Shown piece by piece: positions 34,566 through 43,441 of a stretch of 64,000 bases of DNA. Source of the DNA: Rhizobiaceae bacterium (lineage in GTDB: Bacteria; Pseudomonadota; Alphaproteobacteria; Rhizobiales; Rhizobiaceae); NCBI GenBank assembly GCA_027483885.1, contig JAIXTO010000168.1, positions 20,239 through 84,238 on the forward strand, written 5' to 3'. The notes beneath the pieces are model-generated. The model saw nothing but the letters and a program-made list of their open reading frames with translations. It made no database searches and was not told the DNA's origin. A program made the position numbers and the translations under genes. How positions within the stretch are numbered: the stretch's first letter is position 1; the number at the start of each line of letters is the position of its first letter.

Positions 34566-34658
34566 GTACCCTCCCCGTATCTTATTGATTGGTCGAAACT
34601 TTACTGCGTTATGTTCTGCAAGATCGGCCGCTTCAGCGACCCGTCTGTGGCTGCCGGC

Positions 34659-36980
34659 TCATCGATCGGCAATTTCGTTGATCTCTGCCGGCCTCTTCTC
34701 ATCCAGTATCGATGGCCCTGCGGCCTGCTTGGAGCCGGCCACAGCCTGCCCACTGGGCGGCCAGGTGAAAAACTTCGAAGGCCCGAGCGCAACGGCAAGG
34801 AATGCGATGACCGCTGCCATGTTGCGCAGCACAATTGCCGACCTGCCTGCCGGCAGCACACGAGGCCGCCTTGCAACAATGCCAGGCCAGCGCAATGCGA
34901 GTGCAGACACAACAGCGGCGCTTCTTTCGCGCATCGACAGCGCGATGTCGGCAAGGCCATCGCGGATGCCGACAAAACGGTAAAGGCCGTAACCGTAGAG
35001 CGTTGTGTTGAGAGCCGGAATGAGCGTGCCGAGATACTCGTGCGACAGAAGGCCCTGCACGACGTAAAATGCCATCAGCAGCAACATCAGACAGTTGAAG
35101 ATGAAGCTGTAGGGCGGAATGAACGTGCGATCGGCGACCTTCGGCGTTCTGGTGAAGCTTGCCTTGCGCCCTGTGATCATCTGCCGGACCGACGAGACGA
35201 TACCGGCAAAGCTGACCGGCAACAGCATGAGGTTCAGCGCGCAGACGTGAAACAGGTCGGTGAAGCGATAGCCCAAGCGCTTGAGATCGCTCGCATACAG
35301 GATGAAGTAGGGAGCAATAGCCACCGGCGTCCACATCAGCGCCTTGCTGTCCGTGGGGGACCAGACCATCAGCAAGAAGACAGCAATGTTTCCGAGAAGC
35401 GGCGACAACAGGTAGTTGGTCCTGAGCACCAGTTCCGGCAACCGGCGCAATCGCCCCGGCGTGCGCAGATAATTGCGCAGCAATGTCGGGAAAATGATCA
35501 GGCCACCATTGCTCCAGCGCTTGCGCTGAATGGCAAGCGCACCGAAATCAGCCGGCGTTGCACTATAGGCAAGCGGCGTCAGATAGTTGTGAACGTGCCA
35601 GCCCGCATCCAGCAGATCGATCGTGGATCCGGTATCCTCGATGACCGTCTCGTCCTGGATAAAGACAAGACAGGTCTTGCCCCCGTCCGTCTGCTCGCGC
35701 GCGATCATCTTCAAGGCGTCGAAGCGGATGAGAGCATTGGCGCCCACCCAATAGGCCGCGTGGAAGAATGTGCTTCCCTGGTGCGCCAGATATTGAATGT
35801 CGGTGGTGGCGCCTGCAATGCGCTCCACCAGAGACGTGCTGTTGGGAAAACTGAGATAGGGCGTCTGCGCGACGGCGACCGACGGTTGGTCGCGCAGCAG
35901 ATGCGTGAGCCGGAGCATGTAGTCGCCGAGGATGAGGCTATCGGCATCCAGCGTCAGCACAAAATCCGGCTGCTCGACGGTCAGATCGGCTGTCGCACCG
36001 GAGGCCGGCACCAGAACGCGACCGGCGCCCGTCGTTTCGACATTGAACCGCTTGCCCATCAGGCCAATGTAGGAATTGAGGTTCATCGCCTTGTTGGGCG
36101 CATGCGACAGGTTGGCAAAGCTCTTGCGCTCGAACACGCTGATGTTGGTGCAGAACAGCGACGCAAGGACCCGGTAGTGGTGATCGATCTGGCCTTCGCA
36201 GAGGTTCGTATCTGCCAGCGACGTTCCGACTTCCCGATAAAATCGCGCCAGATCCCGCAGCACGCGCTCCACGAAGAAGGTATCGACATGGCGAAACTCG
36301 GCCGATGTCTGCGCCACGAATTCCAGCGAAAGCCTTTCCAGCCAAGCACTCGCATCCGCATACAGCAGGGCGATGCGCGCAGTTTCCCAGGACAAGGCGC
36401 GCACGCCGACTGCCTTGCGATTTTGCCAGTCCGCCGCCGCCTCGCGCATCGGCTTCATCACCGTTTCGATCGCCTCGACGACGTCTGCGGCGGCAGCGCG
36501 TGAACGCTCGAGCGATGCGGCGTCTGCGGCGGGATCATCGATCAGCAGCACGATGCGCCGATTGCGGTAGCGCGCAACCGCCGCAGACAGCAGCGTCATG
36601 GCGATGACCCGTCGTTCTTCCCGATAGGAGGGAATGAGAACGGTAATCGACGGCGCCTTCTCTTCGAAAAGATAGGCGGCTTCGCCGTCATCCAGACTGT
36701 TGCCACGGCCACCACGCCGGGCAAGCCCATAACGGCTGAGTTCGTATGAGAAACAGCAAAAGAGCAGACAGAGCAGGATCGACGCATACAAAAAGCGGTG
36801 GAGAAGCGGAATGTCTGCGATGAAAAGCACGAAATAGATAAAAGAAAAGCACAGAACAACAGAGGCAACAGAAACAGCGGCCGAAAACGCCGTTTCCTTC
36901 CAGCCGAAACCTCCAAGATGGAGAGACCTGTATATTAGTTTATTCAAAACCAAGAAATTATTCCTGCATCGATTCCCCAT
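34659..36980 (-). CDS. Processive-type membrane glycosyltransferase (GT2, QxxRW)
   Basis: This 773-residue protein has two N-terminal helices (about 30-80), then a GT2 domain and about five C-terminal helices. Catalytic marks are LIDD near 148, the DxD of LTLDADS near 346, the acidic pair in QDETVIEDT near 443-450 and QRKRW near 486, the signature of cellulose-, chitin- or hyaluronan-synthase-like enzymes. A FTRTPK segment after the fourth C-terminal helix resembles the gating-loop region. The roughly 190 residues between the first two motifs contain an unusual mostly helical insertion. There is no PilZ domain. It likely polymerises and exports a surface glycan. The start is uncertain (TTG at 36983 or ATG at 36980), and no good ribosome-binding site is seen. 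Confidence 0.85.
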   Translation of the reverse strand: MGNRCRNNFLVLNKLIYRSLHLGGFGWKETAFSAAVSVASVVLCFSFIYFVLFIADIPLLHRFLYASILLCLLFCCFSYELSRYGLARRGGRGNSLDDGEAAYLFEEKAPSITVLIPSYREERRVIAMTLLSAAVARYRNRRIVLLIDDPAADAASLERSRAAAADVVEAIETVMKPMREAAADWQNRKAVGVRALSWETARIALLYADASAWLERLSLEFVAQTSAEFRHVDTFFVERVLRDLARFYREVGTSLADTNLCEGQIDHHYRVLASLFCTNISVFERKSFANLSHAPNKAMNLNSYIGLMGKRFNVETTGAGRVLVPASGATADLTVEQPDFVLTLDADSLILGDYMLRLTHLLRDQPSVAVAQTPYLSFPNSTSLVERIAGATTDIQYLAHQGSTFFHAAYWVGANALIRFDALKMIAREQTDGGKTCLVFIQDETVIEDTGSTIDLLDAGWHVHNYLTPLAYSATPADFGALAIQRKRWSNGGLIIFPTLLRNYLRTPGRLRRLPELVLRTNYLLSPLLGNIAVFLLMVWSPTDSKALMWTPVAIAPYFILYASDLKRLGYRFTDLFHVCALNLMLLPVSFAGIVSSVRQMITGRKASFTRTPKVADRTFIPPYSFIFNCLMLLLMAFYVVQGLLSHEYLGTLIPALNTTLYGYGLYRFVGIRDGLADIALSMRERSAAVVSALALRWPGIVARRPRVLPAGRSAIVLRNMAAVIAFLAVALGPSKFFTWPPSGQAVAGSKQAAGPSILDEKRPAEINEIADR

Positions 36981-37074
36981 CAACGGACGATGTATTACAG
37001 GAAAAATTCCATTTGCAAATTCATTGTGGCAATTGACTTACATTTTATGTACTTTTTCGCTGTCGGATAAAATC
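36981..37074. promoter_or_regulatory. AT-rich divergent promoter region
   Basis: This strongly AT-rich gap separates the minus-strand glycosyltransferase gene from the plus-strand Sel1 lipoprotein gene, in clear contrast to the surrounding GC-rich DNA. It should hold both promoters. No clear operator palindrome was seen. Confidence 0.4.
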
Positions 37075-38049
37075 ATGATTACTTGTAATAATAAAAACTG
37101 GAGCCTTCGCGCTGTGCTGTTTGAGAATTGCGACCAGAGACCCGTTCCATTTGCCGGATGGCGCACGCTTGCTTGCCATCTGCGCCGCTTTTTGCGCCTG
37201 CGCTTCCTGGTCGTGACGGCGGTTTCGCTTGCGGCCTGTGGCTGCGTCACGGCCCAGTCGACCTATCCTGACATGGTCAACGCCGGTGATGCGGCAATGG
37301 CCAACCGGCAATACGCATCCGCACTGCGCTCCTACATGAAGGCGGCGCAACGGGACGATTCCTGGGGGGAACTCAATGTCGCCAAGATCCATGAAAACGG
37401 CCAGGGCGTTCCAAAGGATGATGCCGTTGCTGCCGAATGGTATGCCAAATCCGCCAACCACGGAAATCCCTGGGCGATGAACGGCCTCGGCTCGCTTTAT
37501 GAAGAAGGACGCGGCGTGCCAAAGGACCTGGCAAAGGCTGCCGATCTCTATGCGCGCTCGGCAAGCCAGGGAAACCCCTGGGGCCTTTACAATCAGGCCC
37601 GGGCGCTTGAAAACGGCTTCGCTGGCCAGAAGGATCCCGCCAAGAGCCTTGCCCTTTACCAGAAGGCCGCAACGCTTGGAAATTCCTGGGCGCAATACAC
37701 GTTGGGCGACAAGTATGCCGCAGGCGAAGGCGTGCCGGCCAGCAACAAGATTGCGGTTGATTGGTATCGGAAATCGGCAGATCAGGGCAATGCCTGGAGC
37801 CAGTACAAGCTCGGCGTGCTGCTGGAAGGCACAGCCGACGTTCCCGCCGACCTGCCCACCGCATTCGGTTATTACAAGAAGGCAGCCGCTCAGGGCAATG
37901 CGCTGGCGCAGGCCAATATGGCCCGAATGCTGGAAAACGGCCAGGGCACCACAGCCAATACCGAAGAGGCCCTGCGCGCCTACAAGCAGTCAGCCGCAAA
38001 CGGCGGCCCGGCCTGGATTTCAGCACGGATAAAGGCACTCCAGAAATAA
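37075..38049 (+). CDS. Sel1-like repeat lipoprotein
   Basis: This protein of about 324 residues has a late-starting signal segment (LRRFLRLRFLVVTAVSLAACGC) containing a lipobox-like LAAC. Lipidation and export are therefore likely, though the roughly 40-residue basic pre-region is long and the true start could be a later codon. From about residue 75 it consists of six to seven Sel1-type repeats of about 36 residues (for example AAEWYAKSANHGNPWAMNGLGSLYEEGRGVPKD), forming a TPR-like superhelix. Such lipoproteins scaffold outer-membrane polysaccharide secretion (AlgK-like) or act in signalling. The divergent glycosyltransferase gene makes the first option attractive, but this is inference. Confidence 0.82.
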   Translation: MITCNNKNWSLRAVLFENCDQRPVPFAGWRTLACHLRRFLRLRFLVVTAVSLAACGCVTAQSTYPDMVNAGDAAMANRQYASALRSYMKAAQRDDSWGELNVAKIHENGQGVPKDDAVAAEWYAKSANHGNPWAMNGLGSLYEEGRGVPKDLAKAADLYARSASQGNPWGLYNQARALENGFAGQKDPAKSLALYQKAATLGNSWAQYTLGDKYAAGEGVPASNKIAVDWYRKSADQGNAWSQYKLGVLLEGTADVPADLPTAFGYYKKAAAQGNALAQANMARMLENGQGTTANTEEALRAYKQSAANGGPAWISARIKALQK

Positions 38050-38413
38050 CCAAGCAGACCGGCGGAGATAGCGAGGGCCAGCAGGGCGCCGGTTGGGAAA
38101 CCGATTTGCCCCGCGGCTCGCATGCCATTCTTTCCGATCACCGGTCGGCCCGCTCACTGCGAACCAAGGCGTGACGACCAAGGGTGCGCGCTGCGGACAA
38201 GCAGAAGCGCCGGTATGTGGCAAAAACGAAGGCGCTCTTTTTCCCGGCGCTCAGGATCTTCTGCTGTGCAGCAGCAAGGGCTGCGCTGCAAGGCAGGCAC
38301 CGTTGACGCAGCGGCTTCCGGCGCGCGCCAGATCTGGAGCGCCCGGATAAACGGGCGCTCCAGTCCTTCAGCATAGGCTTGGCAGCTCAGAGCCTCCGCT
38401 TCACCTGCCCCTC
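38050..38413. other. 364-bp intergenic region between convergent genes
   Basis: This region lies between the Sel1 lipoprotein gene (plus) and the HAAT binding-protein gene (minus). I see no credible protein gene in it: short frames exist on both strands but lack ribosome-binding sites and recognisable content. The only clear structure is the perfect hairpin at 38334-38363. Confidence 0.5.
38334..38363. terminator. Perfect 12-bp hairpin between convergent genes
   Basis: CTGGAGCGCCCG and CGGGCGCTCCAG pair perfectly around the 6-nt loop GATAAA. It lies 50 bp beyond the stop of the minus-strand binding-protein gene and about 285 bp after the plus-strand Sel1 gene. There is no U-tract on either side. 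It can serve as a bidirectional barrier or mRNA end, or be a mobile palindromic repeat. Confidence 0.5.
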
Positions 38414-39679
38414 TTACGGGGCAAGCGAGGCCTTCAGCTTCGACACATCATCCGCTTCCATCTGGCCGATCGTGGTGACTTCGCCATCCTTGATCTTCCA
38501 GAGGCGGAAGGGGCCGGTGATATCGCCGTATTTGTCGAAGGAGACGGGGCCGATCACGCCTTCATACTTGATCGGCTTGCCGTCCTTGATCAGCTTCAGC
38601 GCCTTTTCGAATTCCGCCTTGCCGGCATGGATCGGCGTGCCGCCTTCGGCCACCACTTCGGAAATCGCGGTCTTGATCGCGGCCTTGTCCGCCTTGCCGG
38701 CCTTGGCGATGGCAAGTGCCACGATGGCACCGGCATCATAGGAACGGTCGGCGGCAGGAGCACCCGGCGAGATGCCGCCGGAGAACTTTTCGTAATTGGC
38801 GTTGAAGTAATCGGTCGATGCCGTCGGGCTGGTGCCGGACGAGGTGCCATAGGCATCATTCAGATATTGCGCGCCGACGCTTTCGATGAAGTCCTTGGAA
38901 TTCATGCCGTCATTCAGCAGGAACTTTGCCGCCCCGCCGCCGGAGAGCCAGGCGCGGGCAATCGTTGCACCATCCACCGGCGTGCTGACGAGGTAGAGCG
39001 CATCCGGCTCGTCCTTCATCGCAGCACTTGCTTCGGACGAATAACTCGCCTGCTTTTCGTTGTAAGGCGTGGTGGACGTAATCTTGCCGCCGAGCTTGGC
39101 ATAGGCAGCCGTGAATTCCTTCACCATGTTGACGCCGAAATCATTGTTGACGTGGATGATGGCGATCTTCTTCAGGCCCTGATCAAGCGCGTATTTCGCA
39201 GATGCCGTGCCCTGCAGCGCATCCGACGTGATGGTGCGGAAGAAGACACCGTTCGTCTTGCCGTCGCGGCCGAGCACCGTCAGTGTCGGCGAGGACGAGG
39301 CGGGCGAGACCTGCACCACGCCGGCGGGTGCCGTCACGGAGGTGAGGATCGGGATCGAAACCGACGAGATGATGCCGCCGATGATAACGGGCACCTTCTT
39401 GATGTTGACGAGCTGGGTGGCCTGATCGACCGCCACAGTGCCCTGGCTCTGGCTGTCGCGGGTATCCATGACAAGCTTGCAGCCACCGACGCCGCCGGCA
39501 TCGTTGAAATCCCTGAAGGCCATTTCGACGGATTTGGCGCCCGCCTTGCCGTATTCGCCGGCAGGACCGGTGAGTTCCATGACGACGCCGACCGTGATGT
39601 CACAATCAGCGGAAAAGGCCGGAAGGGCGGATACGGCAAGCCCTGCCAGCATGGTGGATGCAAGAACCAGTTTTTTCAT
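38414..39679 (-). CDS. HAAT-type ABC transporter substrate-binding protein (LivK-like)
   Basis: This 421-residue protein has a clear Sec signal peptide (MKKLVLASTMLAGLAVSALPAFSA) and a Peripla_BP_6 fold opening with ITVGVVMELTGPAGEYGKAG. Two Cys (about 26 and 67) could form a disulfide. It is the last gene of the minus-strand operon, and its ATG follows the stop of the aldo/keto reductase gene by one base, so the two are translationally coupled. Its permeases and ATPases are encoded in the divergent plus-strand operon (41898-45317), which has no binding-protein gene of its own. Ligand unknown. Confidence 0.9.
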   Translation of the reverse strand: MKKLVLASTMLAGLAVSALPAFSADCDITVGVVMELTGPAGEYGKAGAKSVEMAFRDFNDAGGVGGCKLVMDTRDSQSQGTVAVDQATQLVNIKKVPVIIGGIISSVSIPILTSVTAPAGVVQVSPASSSPTLTVLGRDGKTNGVFFRTITSDALQGTASAKYALDQGLKKIAIIHVNNDFGVNMVKEFTAAYAKLGGKITSTTPYNEKQASYSSEASAAMKDEPDALYLVSTPVDGATIARAWLSGGGAAKFLLNDGMNSKDFIESVGAQYLNDAYGTSSGTSPTASTDYFNANYEKFSGGISPGAPAADRSYDAGAIVALAIAKAGKADKAAIKTAISEVVAEGGTPIHAGKAEFEKALKLIKDGKPIKYEGVIGPVSFDKYGDITGPFRLWKIKDGEVTTIGQMEADDVSKLKASLAP

Positions 39680-39680
39680 C

Positions 39681-40727
39681 TTATTCCCCTTTGTTGAGAT
39701 TGTATTTCATGATGCTGCCGTGACGTCCGTTGCGGTCGCGCTCGAGCGTATAGACGTCACCCTCCAGTTCCTTCGCCTCGGCCATCACGGCCTCGATGTC
39801 GGAGAGATCCTCAGCCGACAGGGTGATGTCGGAAATGGCGAGGTTGGATGCCAGATGATCGCGGTTGCGGGCGCCGACGATGACGGCGGCCACACCGGGA
39901 CGCCGCAGCATGGCAGCACTTGCAACCGTCGCGATATCCGTTTGGTGCCGGTCAGCGATGCGCCGCAGCGTGGCAAGCAGCGCCTGGAATAGATCCCACC
40001 CGCCGATATCATCGATGATCAGCTTGTATTTGGTGAGCGAGCGGTTTTCGAGCGGATGCGCGGGTTCGGCCACACCCAGCCACTTGTCGCTGAGAAAACC
40101 GCCTGCCACCGTGCCGTAACAGAACAGCGCAAAGCTGTTTTCTGCCGCGAGCGACACCATGCGCTTTTCCGGCCGGCGGTCGAGCAGCGAATATTGCAGC
40201 TGCAGCGAGGCCAGCGGAATGCCGGCGGCAATCATCGCCGCGATATGGTCGCTGTCGAAATTGGTGCCGCTGACCTTGTCGATCTTGCCGGCCTGCTGAA
40301 GTTCTTTCAGCCAACCGGCCGTTTCCAGCCAGCCACCGATGTCATAGGCCCACCAGTGGAACTGTACGAGATCAAGCCGTTCGAGGTTGAGCCGCTTCAG
40401 CGAGGTGTCGATGACGCTTTCCACATAAACCTTGCTGATCGTGGGCAGCACCGTGAGATCAGGCACGAACTTGGTGTGAACGCGGATACGGCCGAGCGCC
40501 TCCTGCCCGCGCAGGTCGCGGTAGCGCAGGCGGAACTGGCCGATCAGTTCCTCCACGCCCGTATAGATGTCGGCGCAGTCGAAGGTGGTGATGCCGGCAT
40601 CGGCAAAGGCCACCATGTCGTCCACGGCAGCGGCCGGATCGACGGCGCCGTGCCCGCCGGCAAGCTGCCAGCCGCCGCGGATGACGCGGGAGATTTCATA
40701 GCCGGGGACGAGCGTGATGCGTTGCAT
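39681..40727 (-). CDS. Aldo/keto reductase
   Basis: This 348-residue single-domain AKR barrel has an intact catalytic tetrad: Asp50 and Tyr55 in FDCADIYTG, Lys86 in HTKF and His124 in QFHWW. The C-terminal cofactor segment contains VIVGARNRDHL. It shares QFHWW, FLS-KWLG and other local sequence with the AKR half of the AKR-Rid fusion in the divergent operon, so the two are paralogues probably acting on related compounds. It lies four bases after the TIGR04076 gene and directly before the binding-protein gene. Reduction or oxidation of an imported carbonyl compound or sugar is inferred; the substrate is unknown. Confidence 0.88.
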   Translation of the reverse strand: MQRITLVPGYEISRVIRGGWQLAGGHGAVDPAAAVDDMVAFADAGITTFDCADIYTGVEELIGQFRLRYRDLRGQEALGRIRVHTKFVPDLTVLPTISKVYVESVIDTSLKRLNLERLDLVQFHWWAYDIGGWLETAGWLKELQQAGKIDKVSGTNFDSDHIAAMIAAGIPLASLQLQYSLLDRRPEKRMVSLAAENSFALFCYGTVAGGFLSDKWLGVAEPAHPLENRSLTKYKLIIDDIGGWDLFQALLATLRRIADRHQTDIATVASAAMLRRPGVAAVIVGARNRDHLASNLAISDITLSAEDLSDIEAVMAEAKELEGDVYTLERDRNGRHGSIMKYNLNKGE

Positions 40728-40731
40728 GGGA

Positions 40732-41076
40732 TCAGTCTTCTTCTAAGGGAACGGCAGTGGTTTCGGCATGGCTGAAGCGGCGAAGCCCCGTGCGGCGGAT
40801 GCGCAGCCGCGTCGCGCAGTTCGGATCGGGACAGGCAATGTCGGCATCCGTCGTCATCCAGTCATTTGGATGGGTGGGGCGCTGCTTGGCGGCCAGAAGC
40901 GGCAGCACGGAGGCAAGCGAATAGATCGAAATGCCCTGCCCCGGCGGCAGATGCAGCATCTCGCCCTTCAGTTCGAAATAATCGCCGGGCCTGGCGCCAC
41001 AATAGACCGGCCCATTTTCCGGAACCACGACTTCCACATGCAGGTCGAAGAGGTCGAAGCCGTCATTCTTGCTCAT
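40732..41076 (-). CDS. TIGR04076-like small protein
   Basis: This 114-residue cytoplasmic protein has the features of the TIGR04076 family: an early VYCGARPGDYFEL segment (Cys-Gly plus P-G-D), a central L.P.GQGISIYSLASVLPLLAAKQR and a late CPDPNCATRLRIRR pair of Cys in a CPD motif, suggestive of a small metal- or substrate-binding domain. No function is known for the family. It lies between the GntR regulator (10-bp gap, good GGAG site) and the aldo/keto reductase (4-bp gap), so it belongs to the same operon. The in-frame extension upstream overlaps the regulator gene and is rejected. Confidence 0.7.
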   Translation of the reverse strand: MSKNDGFDLFDLHVEVVVPENGPVYCGARPGDYFELKGEMLHLPPGQGISIYSLASVLPLLAAKQRPTHPNDWMTTDADIACPDPNCATRLRIRRTGLRRFSHAETTAVPLEED

Positions 41077-41086
41077 CGGGTTCTCC

Positions 41087-41800
41087 TCACGCTGCCTGTT
41101 CGCCGGCATCAAGCCGTGCGCGGACCAGATCGAAGGAGCGGCCGATATCGTTGGCGAGCGCCTGCATGGCAGCGTCCGCATCACCCGTCTCGATTGCCTC
41201 GATCATCGCCCAGTGATGGTCGGTGGCGGCAAGGCCGCCCTGCTCGTCATGGATTTGGGCTGCCGCACGCACCACCGGGCCGGATTGTAGCCAGAGGCTT
41301 TCGACGATCGGGATCAGCACATGGGAGCCGGCGGCGCGATAAATGTGAAAATGGAAGCGCTGGTTGAACTGCGAGGTGACGGGACCGATGTCCTGGCCAT
41401 GCTCCTCGAAGGCGTGGTCGCAGTCGTGGTTGACCTGCTTCAGAAACGCGATGTCCTCGGCGCTGAGGTTCTCCAGCGCCATCTGCACGAGACGCCCCTC
41501 GATCAGAACGCGGGCGCGCTCCAGATCGTCGAGCCGTTGGCGGGTGATCAGCGGCACGCGCACCGTGCGGTTGGCCATTGCCTCCAGCGCCTGTTCGGAG
41601 ACAAGCCGCCCCAGCGCTTCGCGAACCGGCATCGTGCTGGTCTGCAGCCGTTCGGCGAGATCCACGATCCGCAGCGGATCGCCGGCGGCAAAACCGCCAT
41701 TGATCAAGGTCTGGCGCAACTGGGCGTAGACACGGTCCTGCACGGTTTCCCGCCCGACCGGCGTCAACGCCTCGACGCTGTTGATCTGTGTGTCCATCAT
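41087..41800 (-). CDS. GntR-family regulator with FCD domain
   Basis: This 237-residue protein has a winged helix-turn-helix at about residues 17-85 (VYAQLRQTLINGGFAAGDPLRIVDLAERLQTSTMPVREAL) and an FCD effector domain with its metal-site residues (Asp and His in NHDCDHAFEEHG, FNQRFHFHIYRAAG and DHHWAMIEAIETGDADAA). It is divergent from the HAAT ATPase/permease operon, and a perfect GTTTGATCAAAC palindrome sits between them, so it very likely controls both operons. Tandem ATGs occur at 41800 and 41797. The effector is probably the transported compound or a carboxylated product of it. Confidence 0.9.
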   Translation of the reverse strand: MMDTQINSVEALTPVGRETVQDRVYAQLRQTLINGGFAAGDPLRIVDLAERLQTSTMPVREALGRLVSEQALEAMANRTVRVPLITRQRLDDLERARVLIEGRLVQMALENLSAEDIAFLKQVNHDCDHAFEEHGQDIGPVTSQFNQRFHFHIYRAAGSHVLIPIVESLWLQSGPVVRAAAQIHDEQGGLAATDHHWAMIEAIETGDADAAMQALANDIGRSFDLVRARLDAGEQAA

Positions 41801-41856
41801 CCTTGCCTCATGTATCAGCCGTTCAATTTTACGGTTGATTTTCGGATAGGCTTAAA

Positions 41857-41868
41857 GTTTGATCAAAC
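41857..41868. promoter_or_regulatory. Candidate operator of the divergent GntR regulator
   Basis: GTTTGATCAAAC is a perfect 12-nt palindrome located between the GntR start (41800) and the LivG-like start (41898). FCD-type GntR proteins commonly bind short palindromes of this kind. The surrounding DNA is AT-rich, as expected for two back-to-back promoters. Confidence 0.5.
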
Positions 41869-41897
41869 ATCACACATCAAATCAAGATCCAATTTTC

Positions 41898-42701
41898 ATG
41901 ATGATCGCACGTGTAGCTTCAGACAGTCCCGCCCAGCCTCCGCCTGTTATCGAGGCCAGAGGGCTGACGAAGCGGTTTTTCGGCATGACGGCGGTGGACG
42001 GGATGTCGCTGACGGTGGCGCGTCAGGAAATGGTGGGGCTGATCGGCCCGAATGGCGCCGGTAAAACCACGATGTTCAGCCTGATTGCCGGAAGTCTGCA
42101 GCCGACATCCGGCGAATTGTGGATTTCCGGCCGCGAGGTATCGCGGGAGACGCCGGACAGGCGCATCGGCCATGGGCTCGCCCGAACCTTTCAGATCCCA
42201 AAACCGTTTGCCGAGATGAGCGTGCTGGAAAACCTGCTGGTCGGCGGCCAGAACCAGCAGGGCGAAGGCCTGCTGGCGAACTTCCTGAAGCCCGCTGCCG
42301 TGCGGGCACAGGAAAAGGCCCTGATCGAAAAGGCGCGCGGGCTTCTCGACTTCGTGACCCTCTCCCATCTCGAACATCAGCCGGCGCGGGTTCTGTCCGG
42401 CGGGCAGCGCAAGCTTCTCGAACTTGCGCGCGTGTTGATGGCCGATCCGGACGTGATCCTGCTCGATGAGCCGGCGGCGGGCGTTAACCCGGCGCTGCTG
42501 GAAGTCATCATCGAGCGCGTCATCACGCTGAACAACCAGGGCAAGTCGATCCTCTTGATCGAACACAACATGGATATGGTCTCGCGGCTCTGCACGCGCG
42601 TGGTCGCCATGGCGCTTGGCAAGCTTCTGGCAGAAGGCACGCCTTCGGAAGTGGCCTCCAACCCGACCGTGATCGAAGCCTATCTCGGAGGCGGCGCATG
42701 A
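41898..42701 (+). CDS. HAAT-type ABC ATP-binding protein (LivG-like)
   Basis: This 267-residue ATPase has Walker [10 protein letters not shown], LivG mark [10 protein letters not shown], signature LSGGQRKL, Walker [12 protein letters not shown] and switch IEHNMD. It is the first gene of the plus-strand operon and is divergent from the GntR regulator. Tandem ATGs at 41898 and 41901 are both possible; a TTG at 41859 would lie inside the operator and is rejected. It works with the LivF-like protein and the two permeases downstream. The binding protein is in the opposite operon. Confidence 0.9.
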   Translation: MMIARVASDSPAQPPPVIEARGLTKRFFGMTAVDGMSLTVARQEMVGLIGPNGAGKTTMFSLIAGSLQPTSGELWISGREVSRETPDRRIGHGLARTFQIPKPFAEMSVLENLLVGGQNQQGEGLLANFLKPAAVRAQEKALIEKARGLLDFVTLSHLEHQPARVLSGGQRKLLELARVLMADPDVILLDEPAAGVNPALLEVIIERVITLNNQGKSILLIEHNMDMVSRLCTRVVAMALGKLLAEGTPSEVASNPTVIEAYLGGGA

Positions 42702-43441
42702 CAGGCTCCATTCTTTCGACAAGCGGACTGGTGGCCGGTTACGAACCCGACCTTCCCATTGTCCACGGCATCGATTTTTCGGTGGCAAGCGGCGAACTCG
42801 TCGTGCTGCTCGGTCCGAACGGGGCCGGCAAGTCCACCTTCGTCAAGGCAATCGCCGGCCTTGTGCCGATCCATGCCGGTACGATGCTGCTGAACGGGCG
42901 TGACATCACCCATGTCGCACCTCACCGCAAGGTGGCGGAGGGTCTCGCCTTCGTTCCGCAGACGGAAAACGTCTTTGCGACCATGACCATTCTGGAAAAT
43001 CTGCAGATCGCCGTGGCGCATCTGGCGAAGGCAAAGCGCGCTGCTGCCATCGAGGCGCTGTTTGCCCGTTTCCCGGATCTGGCAGCCCGCCCCTCGCGTC
43101 TTGCCGGTGCGCTCTCCGGCGGGCAGCGGCAGATGCTGGCTGTGGCCCGCGCGCTGGCACTTGATCCGCCCGTGATCATCCTCGACGAGCCCTCGGCCGG
43201 CCTTTCGCCCAAAATCGTCAGCGAGGTTTTTGAGATGCTGAAGGCGATCAATGCAAGCGGCGTGACCGTGCTGCTGGTGGAGCAGAACGTGAAAGCGGCA
43301 CTCGCCATTGCCAGCCGCGCCGTCATCCTTGCCGAAGGGCGCATTGCCCATGAAGGCCTGCCACAGGACCTGGCAAGCGACCCGCTGGTCGGAAAAATCT
43401 ATCTCGGCACCGCGCACGATCATCAGAAGGCGCCCGCATGA
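42698..43441 (+). CDS. HAAT-type ABC ATP-binding protein (LivF-like)
   Basis: This 247-residue ATPase has Walker A GPNGAGKST near residue 36, the LivF-typical LAFVPQTENVFATMTILENL, signature LSGGQRQM and Walker B ILDEPSAGLSP. It overlaps both neighbours by four bases (ATGA arrangement), showing a coupled operon. Confidence 0.9.
   Translation: MTGSILSTSGLVAGYEPDLPIVHGIDFSVASGELVVLLGPNGAGKSTFVKAIAGLVPIHAGTMLLNGRDITHVAPHRKVAEGLAFVPQTENVFATMTILENLQIAVAHLAKAKRAAAIEALFARFPDLAARPSRLAGALSGGQRQMLAVARALALDPPVIILDEPSAGLSPKIVSEVFEMLKAINASGVTVLLVEQNVKAALAIASRAVILAEGRIAHEGLPQDLASDPLVGKIYLGTAHDHQKAPA

Noticed and set aside
34548..36503. A 651-codon open frame on the plus strand
   Set aside because: It is antisense to the glycosyltransferase gene, whose catalytic motifs are clear; the opposite frame shows no motif.
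38050..38413. Short open frames in the intergenic region after the Sel1 gene
   Set aside because: They lack ribosome-binding sites and recognisable sequence, and overlap one another on both strands.
41859..41897. TTG start for the LivG-like ATPase that would add 13 residues
   Set aside because: It falls inside the GTTTGATCAAAC palindrome and has no ribosome-binding site; ATG at 41898 or 41901 gives a normal N-terminus.
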